Below the pieces are notes generated by a model. The model made no database searches, was not told the origin of the DNA, and saw nothing but the letters and a program-made list of their open reading frames with translations. This document shows, piece by piece, positions 1 through 9,391 of a stretch of DNA of 64,000 nt. Source of the stretch: Bacteroidales bacterium (lineage in GTDB: Bacteria; Bacteroidota; Bacteroidia; Bacteroidales; Muribaculaceae); contig SUXG01000005.1 of NCBI GenBank assembly GCA_015061085.1, forward strand, positions 1 to 64,000, in the 5' to 3' direction. Numbering within the stretch: the stretch's first letter is position 1; each line of letters opens with the position of its first letter. The translations under genes and the position numbers were made by a program.

Positions 1-82
1 ACCTCTTCCCATTCCGAACAGAGAAGTTAAACCTCACCGCGCCGATGGTACTGCGAAAGTGGGAGAGTAGGTCATTGCCACC
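1..82 (+). rRNA. rrf: 5S ribosomal RNA, 3' portion (truncated at window start)
   Basis: Characteristic 5S 3' half: CCATTCCGAACAGAGAAGTTAA...CGCCGATGGTACTGC...GTGGGAGAGTAGGTCATTGCCACC. Confidence 0.93.
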
Positions 83-92
83 TAAAAGGAGT

Positions 93-118
93 AAAGCTCG
101 AGCAAACGCTCGGGCTTT
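93..118 (+). terminator. Intrinsic terminator of rRNA operon
   Basis: AAAGCTCGAGC-aaac-GCTCGGGCTTT stem-loop (one G-T pair) followed by atttgtt. Confidence 0.75.
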
Positions 119-271
119 ATTTGTTATCTCCCGATGTGTCTGCACTCCGGAGCTTCCGCGCAGAGATAGTATTGATAGTAATTATAGATACTATAGTAAT
201 TATAGATATAATAGATGGAATTGAGGGATAGATGTGATAGAGACTAATGAGATAGAGGCTAATCGTAATGG

Positions 272-916
272 TTATAGGTCTTCTGGTAGTGGGAGTAGCC
301 AATCGTCAGTAGAGTTGTCGTCGTTGTTGATGTCGTCGTTGTTATTGACGTCTGTTATGGGTTTTTCTTCGTTGTCGAAAAGTGATGGGGTTTTAGGTTG
401 TAATGAAGGTATTGTATTGTTCTTTAGTGTTGGTGAATTCGGTGTAGTGTCGTTTTGCGCTGAAATATTTATTGTAGTGATTTCATCGTATTCTGAGTTA
501 CGGGATATGCTTATTACGTCTAATTGTTTTTGTGCCTCATTAAGCGAGTCTGTTAGTTGTTTAATGCGATTTTTGTAGTTTTCGTGACGTGATTTTACGA
601 TTTCGAATAGATTTTCGATTTCGGATACTAACTGCAGGTCCTTGTTTGCTTGATTTAGTAGTTCTCTTGTTGAAGACAATTCTTTGGAGTTGTCGGAAAG
701 TTGAGTTGATAGTAGGTCAATGGTTTGATTTAAAGTAGCAATGTTGTTTTGGAGTTCTATAATGTTATTATTACGAATGGCGATTTGTTCTTTTAGTTCA
801 TTGTTTTCTTTTTCGATGTGGTCGGAGTATTGCTCATGTTGAGTCAGCAACTCTTGAATTTCTTTAATTTCGCGAGCATACTTTTTGGGATGAAGAAAAA
901 TGTTGAACCAAGACAT
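272..916 (-). CDS. Coiled-coil hypothetical protein with low-complexity Asn/Asp-rich C-terminus
   Basis: 214-aa ORF, heptad-like E/K/L/N-rich region; opposite-strand ORF 234-578 is less protein-like. Confidence 0.6.
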   Translation of the reverse strand: MSWFNIFLHPKKYAREIKEIQELLTQHEQYSDHIEKENNELKEQIAIRNNNIIELQNNIATLNQTIDLLSTQLSDNSKELSSTRELLNQANKDLQLVSEIENLFEIVKSRHENYKNRIKQLTDSLNEAQKQLDVISISRNSEYDEITTINISAQNDTTPNSPTLKNNTIPSLQPKTPSLFDNEEKPITDVNNNDDINNDDNSTDDWLLPLPEDL

Positions 917-1132
917 ATTATTGTAGGGAACTTATAAAAAATTCTCGGATTAGGTTGATACTTTAGTTTTGGGGTTCTTCTTTTGTGTGCTTTATGTTCT
1001 TATCCGGTATCTTTTTTGCCTTTACTCAGTCACGTAGCTGGCTATGCTCCTTGCTTTAAAAACAAAAATCTACCCGCCTAAGAATTCATAAATCATTGCA
1101 AAGTAATTTATAGGAGTCCCCTGAATTAATGT

Positions 1133-1212
1133 GCCCAGAACAGGACTCGAACCTGCACGCCTTTCGACACTCGCACCTGAAACGAGCGCGTCTACCATTC
1201 CGCCACCTGGGC
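1133..1212 (-). tRNA. tRNA-Leu (anticodon CAG)
   Basis: Reverse complement GCCCAGGTGGCGGAATGGTAGACGCGCTCGTTTCAGGTGCGAG...GGTTCGAGTCCTGTTCTGGGC; 7-bp acceptor stem, T-arm GGTTCGAGTCC, anticodon loop TTCAGGT. Confidence 0.93.
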
Positions 1213-1369
1213 AATATGCAATTAAATGCAAAGGTAGTTGAAATTTTTAAGACTTCCAACTTGAGGAGGCGAAAAATAGTAAAATGTTAGTAAATAATAA
1301 AAAAAGAGCAAATAAGTGTGTTTGATTGGAATTTATATATTATATTTGTCAGACAATAATAAATTTGCT

Positions 1370-1900
1370 ATGCGACCAATATTTCTAATCGGCTATATGG
1401 GCAGTGGAAAGACCACGTTGGGACGAGCCTTAGGCAGGCGTCTTGGTTTGCAATTTATTGATTTGGATTCATATATTGAGTCAAGATATATGCGAACAAT
1501 TTCGCAACTATTTGCCGAGCGAGGAGAAGACAAATTTCGCAGCATTGAAAGGGAGATGCTGCACGAGGTGGCAGAGATGGAAGATGTCATTGTCGCATGT
1601 GGCGGTGGAACACCATGTTATTATGATAATATCGACTATATGAATCGGTGTGGAACTACTGTTTTTTTGTCGGCGAGTGAGGATAGGTTGTTTGCCAGGT
1701 TGTCGATTAATAGGAATAAGCGTCCGTTGATTAAGAATTTGGATGATAAGTCGTTAAGGATGTTTATAAGAGAAAATTTAGCATTGCGGATGCCTCATTA
1801 TAGCAAAGCATCGTATAGCTTTTGTGGGGATAGTTTGGAGGATGTAATGCAAATCAGTGTAAGCGTTGAAAAATTTATAGAAGAAATAGTAATTAGATAA
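1370..1900 (+). CDS. aroK: Shikimate kinase
   Basis: MRPIFLIGYMGSGKTTLGRALGRRLGLQFIDLDSYIE...ACGGGTP; internal ATG at 1370 preferred over the ORF-track start at 1316; TATATTTG box at 1341-1348. Confidence 0.9.
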   Translation: MRPIFLIGYMGSGKTTLGRALGRRLGLQFIDLDSYIESRYMRTISQLFAERGEDKFRSIEREMLHEVAEMEDVIVACGGGTPCYYDNIDYMNRCGTTVFLSASEDRLFARLSINRNKRPLIKNLDDKSLRMFIRENLALRMPHYSKASYSFCGDSLEDVMQISVSVEKFIEEIVIR

Positions 1901-1924
1901 TTATAACTCAAAACACTCTATATC

Positions 1925-3028
1925 ATGGCTGAAAATAAAAATACTCTGTATAATGAGCCGCAAGAAAGTCCGGCTCTTGTTGAGGAACGAATGTCTTCAT
2001 TGAGATTGGGTTTGGTGTCAAACGACGATGAATCGGACGAAACAAGATTTTTTCTGACTCCGGAGGCTTGTGGGATGGTTGCTTCGATGGGTTATGAAAT
2101 CATGATGCAGTCGGGAGCGTCAATCGATATAAGCTATACGGATGATGATTATTTGAAAAATAATGTCAGAATTGTAGGACGTGATGAAGCGTTGCAGTCG
2201 GATATAGTTTTGAGTGTTCGCCCATTGTCTTCGATGGATGTGGGTAAGATGAAAGCCGGTGCGACATTATTATGCTTGTTTGATTCAGCATTGTTTGAGG
2301 ATAATTTGATAAAGGCATTGATGTCGGCCGGAGTAACATGTGTCTGCTTGGATAATATGTATAGCTCTAATGGAGTGCCTATTTTTGCTCAAATAATAGA
2401 TGAGATTGATGGACGTGCAGCAGTTATGTATGCGCAAGAAGGCTTGTCGTTTTTGGGTGAAGGCAAAGGTGTTTTGTTGGCAGGCGTAGCAGGTATAAAT
2501 CCTTGTGAGGTTCTTATAATAGGCGAGGGATGCAGAGTGCAATCGGCAGCTAAGGCGGCAATAGCTGCAGGAGCGAAAGTGACATTGATGGATAATGACA
2601 TCAGTGCATTGTCGGAGGCACAAGCATTTTGTGGCGACAGATTATATACAGCGGCAATCCATCCTCATGTGTTATATAATAAGGTGAAAGCGGCAGATGT
2701 GATAATGCTTGATCGATGCACACGAGATTTTGAGTTTCCGAAGCAGTTGTCGGTGGCAATGAAGGAGAGTGTTTATGTCATAGATTTGGAAGACACGAAG
2801 CCGTCATTGTCGGTGCCGAGAACGGTGGCAATGGCAATATCAAATGTGATGATAAACTTCTTGAATGAATGTATATTGAAGGGTGGTATGTCGCAAATGA
2901 TAGTGACAAATGAGGGAGTGCAGAATGGGGTAGTGGTCTATCGAGGAAAACTTGTGGATAAATTGATAGGCATGCATTTGGGTATTAAATCGCTTGATTT
3001 GAATATGATAATTTCGGCATCCAATTAG
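1925..3028 (+). CDS. Alanine dehydrogenase / NAD(P) transhydrogenase alpha N-terminal-domain-like protein
   Basis: ETRFFLTPEACGMVASMGYEIMMQSGA..., VLIIGEGCRVQSAAKAAIAAGAKVTLMD Rossmann segment. Confidence 0.7.
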   Translation: MAENKNTLYNEPQESPALVEERMSSLRLGLVSNDDESDETRFFLTPEACGMVASMGYEIMMQSGASIDISYTDDDYLKNNVRIVGRDEALQSDIVLSVRPLSSMDVGKMKAGATLLCLFDSALFEDNLIKALMSAGVTCVCLDNMYSSNGVPIFAQIIDEIDGRAAVMYAQEGLSFLGEGKGVLLAGVAGINPCEVLIIGEGCRVQSAAKAAIAAGAKVTLMDNDISALSEAQAFCGDRLYTAAIHPHVLYNKVKAADVIMLDRCTRDFEFPKQLSVAMKESVYVIDLEDTKPSLSVPRTVAMAISNVMINFLNECILKGGMSQMIVTNEGVQNGVVVYRGKLVDKLIGMHLGIKSLDLNMIISASN

Positions 3029-3043
3029 CGGTCGGGTAAGGCA

Positions 3044-4129
3044 TTGATGGGCAGGCTGATACATATAATATCCTCTAATTCGTGGGGAGGGAAAGAACGC
3101 TATGTCTTGGATGTGTGTCGTTATTTCCAGAAACAGTCGTGGCGAGTGTGTGTATATACTCGCGATGCCAGGGTTGTAGATGATGAGTTTAAAAAAAGTG
3201 GTATAGATTTGCGTCATGCGCCTTTGATGGGGCTGTATGATTTGTCGTCAGTGACGTTATTGGCTAAAGATTTCAGAAAGGAAGCGAGGGGGTCGGTGGT
3301 TCATGTTCATCGCTTCAGAGATGCTTTTATCGTATTGTGTGCTCGGAAGTTGAGTCGAAGAAAAGACATACGAGTTGTTTATACGCATCATACTGCGAAA
3401 TCGGGTTATGATAATTTGTTGGCACGTTGGGTATATAGGAATGTGGATAAACATATTTTTGTATCGCATTTGGCTAATAAATCTTTTCTTTCAGCTTGGG
3501 ACAAGTCGGAAAGTCCGTTGCGACAAGAGTCGATAAAGGTGTTGCATAATAGCATATACTATCGGCAGGTAGAAATGGAGCCGGAACAAGAAAGCGGACC
3601 TATCATCGCAATGTATCATGGTCGATTGTCTCCGGAAAAAGGGGTGGAGGTATTGATTGATGCTTTGGGATTACTTAAGGGTCAGCGAATGCGTCTATGG
3701 ATTGTCGGTACTGGCGATCCGGATTACGTCGATAGTTTGAAGCGGCGAGCCATGTCGCAGGGCGTTTTTGAAATGATCGATTGGAAAGGCCATGTAAAAG
3801 ATGTTCATGAGTGTATCAGGATGAGTCACTTTGGAGTATTGCCATCATTGTGGGAAGAAGGTTTCGGACTTGCAAACATAGAGTACATGGCTAACGGACG
3901 GCCTCAAATATGTAGTAATAATGGGGCACAATCTGAATATCTGACAGACGGCGAGGAGGCTTTGATGGTCTCGCCCGGTGATGCAGTTGCTCTTAGTGAG
4001 GCATTAAAGAGTCTTTTGGATAATCAGGAAAAGCGCCGGGATATGGGAGTGAAGGCATACCATAAGTTTGCATCAGATTTATCGTGGGATGTTTTCTCAC
4101 GAGAAATGCAACAAGTCTATAAAGATTGA
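3044..4129 (+). CDS. Glycosyltransferase family 4 (GT-B)
   Basis: YHGRLSPEKGVEVLIDAL, ...LPSLWEEGFGLANIEYMANGRPQICSNNGAQSEYL typical GT4 donor-site motifs. Confidence 0.85.
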   Translation: MMGRLIHIISSNSWGGKERYVLDVCRYFQKQSWRVCVYTRDARVVDDEFKKSGIDLRHAPLMGLYDLSSVTLLAKDFRKEARGSVVHVHRFRDAFIVLCARKLSRRKDIRVVYTHHTAKSGYDNLLARWVYRNVDKHIFVSHLANKSFLSAWDKSESPLRQESIKVLHNSIYYRQVEMEPEQESGPIIAMYHGRLSPEKGVEVLIDALGLLKGQRMRLWIVGTGDPDYVDSLKRRAMSQGVFEMIDWKGHVKDVHECIRMSHFGVLPSLWEEGFGLANIEYMANGRPQICSNNGAQSEYLTDGEEALMVSPGDAVALSEALKSLLDNQEKRRDMGVKAYHKFASDLSWDVFSREMQQVYKD

Positions 4130-4289
4130 GCTCTTTAAGAGAATTTCTCTTGAGAGATGGTTTAGAAACAAATGTGTTTAATGGCAATTAGTGTATGCTA
4201 ATGGTGTGTTAATAGTTAAATAATGTAAAAAATAGGTGTATTGTTATATGTTTTACAACATATTTTATATCAATTTGAATATATTTTTC

Positions 4290-4297
4290 TACCTTTG
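4290..4297 (+). promoter_or_regulatory. Bacteroidetes-type -7 box (TACCTTTG) upstream of 4371 CDS
   Basis: TAnnTTTG match 73 nt upstream of start codon. Confidence 0.45.
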
Positions 4298-4370
4298 CGC
4301 TTGGTAAAATAACCAAAATTACATCACTGAAAACATATAGAACAATCTTTAATATTTAACCAAAAATCTT

Positions 4371-7300
4371 ATGAAGAAGCTATTTAGCATTTGCTTTGCA
4401 GCTCTTATGGTGTTGGTAACTATGAGTGCTAATGCACAGAATCACCAACGTCTCGGCGCCAATGGCGTAGTGCCTGCCAAAGCATTCAGTAAGGGTGCTC
4501 GCACTCTTTCAGGAAATCCCGACATGAGCCGTGGCATCGTGCCATCTCCTGCAGAGGGAACATTCTTAGTAGGTACTCCATTCAAGGCTCCTACAGGTCC
4601 GCAACGCATCAGTTCATCAAAGGGTAACATCATCGGTGTATCGACATTTTTTGATGGTATGGGCTATTATGATCAAGCGTCATACGGCTCTGTTGATGTA
4701 AACAATGGTAAGTATGTGGTGTATGCGTCAGGTAACGAATTCTTTACAACTGACTCTTATTACAGTGGTTGGCAAGGTGGTTTCGTGCGTGATGGTATTC
4801 TTTACATCACTAACTATAGCATGGCGGGTGATAACCAAGTAGATGTCTTTTACAACAAGATTGATGTAGCAACAGGTGAATATCTTGGACGTGTCAATAT
4901 GGGTGGCAGACTTGATGCATTCTGCTACACAATGACTTACGACTTCATGGAAGACATGGTCTATGGTATGTCATTCGACGCTCAGCAAGTGCCTAACCAG
5001 ATTGTGAAAATTGACCCAAAAACATGGGAAGTGACTCCAATCGGTGTAAATACTTACAATGCCAATAAGGGTACGTTTATTGCCGGTGTTGCTTACAATC
5101 CACTCGATGGAGGTATCTATGGTATACGTGTCGATGGCACAATGGTGACAATCGATAAGGAAAATGGCGACGTAAGCCTATGGGGATACTTTGATGATGA
5201 CTCATGGAAAGTGATTAACCCATTCTCACAACCTATGTGCTATAGTCCTAACGACCGTTGCTTCATCGCTATGGTACGTGACGAAATGACAGGAGCAGGT
5301 GTTTGCTACGCTATCGATCCTGAAAGCATGGAGTTGACTTATCTCTCAACAATGACAAACGGTCGTCACTGCAACGTGTTGTGCTGTCTTGATGCTTATG
5401 CTCTTGATGATGCACCGGCAGTGCCAACAATGGTTGTCAATCGCAACAACGCTGATTTGAATGGTTCGATAGATATTACAATCCCATCATTGACTTTCAT
5501 GGGCAAGAAAATCACAGAAAGCACGATTAAACTTGATGTGTACATTGACGGTATGCTTCTTACAAGTGATCAAGTAGTTCCGGGAAGTGAACAAACTATT
5601 CTTTTCACCACAACAGAAGGCAACCATTCATTTAAGGCTGTATGTTCTATCTCAGACGAGCTTGTGGGTCCTGAAGCTATGGAAATAGTCTATATTGGTA
5701 ATGACACGCCATTGGCTCCTACAAATGTAGTGCTTACAGACAATCAAGTGACATGGTCAGCACCGGGCGCAATCGGCGTCTATGGTGGTTATGTCGATGT
5801 TAATGCTTTGACTTACAATGTTTATATCAATGACGTTAAGCAAAACACAACTCCTATCACAGCGACAAGCTACACTATAGACCTTGGCAACGCATTGACA
5901 GCATTCACGGCACGCGTTGAAGCTGTGGCTAACGGTCACACATCTGCAAAGTCAGAGGTTTCTAACGAAATCCTCCATGGCGACGCTTTGATTCCTCCAT
6001 ACTCATTGGCTCCTACATATAATGAGTCTCGTCTTTTCACTGTGTTAGATGCAGACAGAAACGGCTCTACATGGCAATTCATAGGCGACCAATGGTTGTG
6101 TTCGTTCAACTACTTGACAGCTACTGTCAACGACTGGTTGTTCCTTCCAATCACTAACTTCAACGACAATACTAAACTTTATAACTTCTCATTCGACATC
6201 AAGAACTTCTATCCATACGAAGATGAGTTTAACGATGTAGATGTTTACCTCTGTAAGGAAGCAAAGGCATCGACTGCTCACACTCAACTCCTGAAACTTG
6301 AAAGTCTCTATGCTCCTGACTTCGTACGTCAGTCAGTGAAATTCACAGTAGAAGAAGCTGGTATTCACTACCTTGCAATCCGTCTCAACCGTAATGCAGA
6401 TGGTTCGGGTGTCTATGTTAAGAACTTGGCAGTAGATAATCTTGGTTCAGGTGAAGTTCCAGGTTTCCCTGTCGATATGATAGTTACACCGGCTGCTAAA
6501 GGCGAGCTAAAGGCTACTCTTTCTTGGACAGCTCCTACAATGTCAGCTATCGGTAACGCACTGGATACAAGCAAAGAAATCACATTCAAGGTGAAGAGTC
6601 CCGGCGAAAGTTCTGCTAAGGAGGTGAAGGTTCTTCCTGGCGAAGCTACTACAGTAGAAGTTGCTACTATACAAGGCTTCAACAATATCAGTGTTATCGC
6701 TTCTAACGAAGTGGGTGAAGGCGTTAAGAACTTGTATCGCGTATTCACAGGTCTTGATACTCCAAAAGATGTGACAGGCTTCACAAGCGTGACATCAGAA
6801 GACAACTTGACAATGACTCTCTCATGGGACCCTGTGACTGAAGGTATCAACGGTGGTTACATCGACGAAGAAAACTTGTACTACGAAATCTACAACCACT
6901 ATTCAATCTATACAGTGAAGTATGGTCGTACAGAAGGGAATGAGACAACCTACGAGTTCACACCGGGTGCAGTGACAATGGAATTGTTCAACGTAGGTGC
7001 TCGTGCTGTCAATGGTGCTAACGAGTCCTCTACAGCTTATAGCCAAAACATCACATTCAAGAAAGATATGCTCGGCGTGCCATACGAAGTGCCAATGCGT
7101 GAAGACTTTATATCTACAGGCACAGGTCGCTTCAATACATATCCTTGGACATACGAAACATCAGGCGAATACTCTGCGAGCCAAATTGAAATCTTCTCTG
7201 ATCTCTCAGGTCTCGGATTGGATATCACAAACGATTTCGAAGGTAGTGCACTCGTAGCATTCGGTACAGGCGGTGTAGAAACTCCATACGAAATCAGTGT

Positions 7301-8993
7301 TCCTAAGGTGAACACAAAGGGACATGAGTCAGTGACCTTCGGCATGCGTTTCTGGAATCACTCAAGTGGCGGTCAGATGAATATCTACGCATCACACTAT
7401 GGCAACGAAGAACGCCAACACATCGCTCGCATCCTTCCACGCGACTTCGATCGTAACCAATGGGTTGACTACGCAATAGAACTTCCTGCAGACTTTGCAG
7501 ACTGTGGCTGGATTCACATCTGGGTAGCAGGCGAACTTAGCGACAACTACGATGCATATGCTATCTTCGACAAGTTTGAAGTATATGAAAGCGTCAACAA
7601 CGACTTCAAGATTTCTTCACTCTCAGGCGAAGCAGAAACTATTGCCGGTAACAAGGCTCAATTCTGTGCTGTACTTGAAAATAGTGGTCTCGAAGGTGGC
7701 GAAGCTGACGTGAGATTTAACCTCGTAGTTGATGGCGAAGTGATGAATACAAAAGATGCAACTGTCTATTACGATTATGGTTACCTCGCAGCAGGTGAAT
7801 ACGTAGAATGTTATGCAGAATTCCTTGCATCTCCTGAATATGTCGGTAAGGACGTAAAGGTGCGTGCTACAGTAGTGTCATCTCAAAATGAAGTGACATC
7901 AAACGACGTTAAGGAAATGTCATGGACTATCAATAGCACTGAGCAACCGGTTGTCGCAGACTTGACTGGCGAATGGAATGATGCTCACGACGCTGTGACA
8001 TTGTCATGGTCAACTCCTGATGCTACTTATGGCGACTACGAAAGTTTCGAGTCATTCGAAAACCGTCAATGTACAGAGCAACTCGGCATTTGGAAGAATA
8101 TCGACGAAGATGGTTTCTATCCACAATTCGGTATTACAGGTCTTATCGATATTGATGATACTCCACGTGCATGGGAAGTAATTGATGCTAAGGAACTTGG
8201 TGTTATGAACGATGAGCGTCTATGCCCTCATTCAGGCAATAAGTATATCATGGCTCGTTCTATCGCATACGACGAAGAAACTGAAGACCCACGTCAAAAT
8301 GCAGACTGGCTGATTTCTCCTGAAGTTGTAGGGGGCTCAACACTTGGTTTCTGGTATGGCACAATTTCAGCTCAATACGACGAATACGTAGAACTTTGGG
8401 TGTCTTATACAGACGACAACATCGGTTCATTCTCTAAGGCTCGTTCATTCCACAAGTCAGGCTCAGACTCTTGGGAATATGTAGAAGTTTCACTCCCTGC
8501 CAACGCTAAGTATTTCGCATTGAAATATGTAGGTTGGGGTCACTTCGGTGCAATGCTCGACGACATCTCATTTGTGCCTGTCAACCTCCTCACATGGGAT
8601 ATCAAGCACTACAACGTATATCGTGATGGCTCATTGTATCAGTCAGGCGTAGATGCGACAAGCTTCGTAGATGCTTGTGGCGACGAAAACCACTACTACA
8701 ATGTGGCTACAGTCGTAGATAATGAAGGTAAGGAACTCGAAGGTATCTTGTCTAACACATGGTATGGCTGGAGCACCGACATCGACGACATCACAACGTT
8801 GACAGGTGTATACGGCGAAAAGGGTGCTATCGCAGTTAAGGGCCATGCCTCTAAGCAAATGGCTGTTTACGGCACAGACGGTAAGTTTATCCGCCTTGTG
8901 ACTATCGGTAGCGACAGCGAACGCGTGGCAGCTGATGCCGGTGTCTATATCGTTAAGGTAGGCAACGCAGTCGCTAAGGTAATCGTGAAGTAA
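4371..8993 (+). CDS. Large secreted multidomain protein (FnIII-like and cleaved-adhesin/choice-of-anchor-J-like regions) with T9SS type-A-like C-terminal sorting domain
   Basis: N-terminal signal peptide MKKLFSICFAALMVLVTMSANAQ; DWLISPEVVGGSTLGFWYG...ISFVPV cleaved-adhesin-like; C-terminus QMAVYGTDGKFIRLVTI...ADAGVYIVKVGNAVAKVIVK. Confidence 0.8.
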   Translation: MKKLFSICFAALMVLVTMSANAQNHQRLGANGVVPAKAFSKGARTLSGNPDMSRGIVPSPAEGTFLVGTPFKAPTGPQRISSSKGNIIGVSTFFDGMGYYDQASYGSVDVNNGKYVVYASGNEFFTTDSYYSGWQGGFVRDGILYITNYSMAGDNQVDVFYNKIDVATGEYLGRVNMGGRLDAFCYTMTYDFMEDMVYGMSFDAQQVPNQIVKIDPKTWEVTPIGVNTYNANKGTFIAGVAYNPLDGGIYGIRVDGTMVTIDKENGDVSLWGYFDDDSWKVINPFSQPMCYSPNDRCFIAMVRDEMTGAGVCYAIDPESMELTYLSTMTNGRHCNVLCCLDAYALDDAPAVPTMVVNRNNADLNGSIDITIPSLTFMGKKITESTIKLDVYIDGMLLTSDQVVPGSEQTILFTTTEGNHSFKAVCSISDELVGPEAMEIVYIGNDTPLAPTNVVLTDNQVTWSAPGAIGVYGGYVDVNALTYNVYINDVKQNTTPITATSYTIDLGNALTAFTARVEAVANGHTSAKSEVSNEILHGDALIPPYSLAPTYNESRLFTVLDADRNGSTWQFIGDQWLCSFNYLTATVNDWLFLPITNFNDNTKLYNFSFDIKNFYPYEDEFNDVDVYLCKEAKASTAHTQLLKLESLYAPDFVRQSVKFTVEEAGIHYLAIRLNRNADGSGVYVKNLAVDNLGSGEVPGFPVDMIVTPAAKGELKATLSWTAPTMSAIGNALDTSKEITFKVKSPGESSAKEVKVLPGEATTVEVATIQGFNNISVIASNEVGEGVKNLYRVFTGLDTPKDVTGFTSVTSEDNLTMTLSWDPVTEGINGGYIDEENLYYEIYNHYSIYTVKYGRTEGNETTYEFTPGAVTMELFNVGARAVNGANESSTAYSQNITFKKDMLGVPYEVPMREDFISTGTGRFNTYPWTYETSGEYSASQIEIFSDLSGLGLDITNDFEGSALVAFGTGGVETPYEISVPKVNTKGHESVTFGMRFWNHSSGGQMNIYASHYGNEERQHIARILPRDFDRNQWVDYAIELPADFADCGWIHIWVAGELSDNYDAYAIFDKFEVYESVNNDFKISSLSGEAETIAGNKAQFCAVLENSGLEGGEADVRFNLVVDGEVMNTKDATVYYDYGYLAAGEYVECYAEFLASPEYVGKDVKVRATVVSSQNEVTSNDVKEMSWTINSTEQPVVADLTGEWNDAHDAVTLSWSTPDATYGDYESFESFENRQCTEQLGIWKNIDEDGFYPQFGITGLIDIDDTPRAWEVIDAKELGVMNDERLCPHSGNKYIMARSIAYDEETEDPRQNADWLISPEVVGGSTLGFWYGTISAQYDEYVELWVSYTDDNIGSFSKARSFHKSGSDSWEYVEVSLPANAKYFALKYVGWGHFGAMLDDISFVPVNLLTWDIKHYNVYRDGSLYQSGVDATSFVDACGDENHYYNVATVVDNEGKELEGILSNTWYGWSTDIDDITTLTGVYGEKGAIAVKGHASKQMAVYGTDGKFIRLVTIGSDSERVAADAGVYIVKVGNAVAKVIVK

Positions 8994-9063
8994 TTTGCAA
9001 TCAGAACCTTAAAGAATCAACCCGATCCGAGAATTAATAGAAATTCCCGTAAGATGATAAGAG

Positions 9064-9095
9064 TAAGGGAGCGTCTCAGCCGAGTCGCTCCCTTA
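9064..9095 (+). terminator. Stem-loop terminator after secreted-protein gene
   Basis: TAAGGGAGCG / CGCTCCCTTA perfect 10-bp stem, 12-nt loop. Confidence 0.65.
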
Positions 9096-9124
9096 TCGCT
9101 TATTATGCTGAGAAGATAGATGCT

Positions 9125-9178
9125 ATAGATATAATAGATATAATAGATATAATAGATATAATAGATATAATAGATATA
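9125..9178. repeat. Tandem microsatellite (ATAGATATA)x6
   Basis: Six perfect 9-bp units read directly. Confidence 0.95.
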
Positions 9179-9263
9179 ATGGATGCTATAGATTTGGATA
9201 AGGACAATTAGGAAATCAATGCTCTTTTTCATGCTGTCATGCTACAATTAATCTTGGATTTCT

Positions 9264-9345
9264 ATTTATTTGTTTGGATTTTTGCAAAAATCGACAATTT
9301 ATTTGTTTGGATTTTTTTATTTTTTGGCGATTTATTTGTTTGGAT
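9264..9345 (+). repeat. Three copies of ATTTATTTGTTTGGAT at exact 33-bp period in promoter region of DUF4143 ATPase
   Basis: Copies at 9264-9279, 9297-9312, 9330-9345; TATTTTTG -7 box at 9359-9366. Confidence 0.9.
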
Positions 9346-9358
9346 AATTTCGATTTAC

Positions 9359-9366
9359 TATTTTTG
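9359..9366 (+). promoter_or_regulatory. -7 box TATTTTTG; TTTG inside the last repeat (9335-9338) is 20 nt upstream as -33 element
   Basis: Spacing fits the Bacteroidetes sigma-70-like consensus TTTG-N19-21-TAnnTTTG. Confidence 0.55.
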
Positions 9367-9391
9367 CACACTGAAATAAAGCGATTTATAT

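Noticed and set aside
117-578. ORFs 117-302 (-) and 234-578 (+)
   Set aside because: Low-complexity translations of AT-rich or antisense sequence; the coiled-coil ORF 272-916 (-) is the better candidate.
1000-1130. Possible additional RNA gene between tRNA-Leu and the coiled-coil gene
   Set aside because: No convincing promoter, hairpin and T-tract combination could be read.
9017-9232. 71-aa minus-strand ORF with (YIYYIY)n
   Set aside because: It is a read-through of the ATAGATATA microsatellite and a terminator; not a credible protein.
9264-9345. Possible mini-CRISPR (three repeats, regular spacing)
   Set aside because: The repeat is only 16 bp, AT-rich, with 17-bp low-complexity spacers, no cas genes, and it overlaps a promoter.
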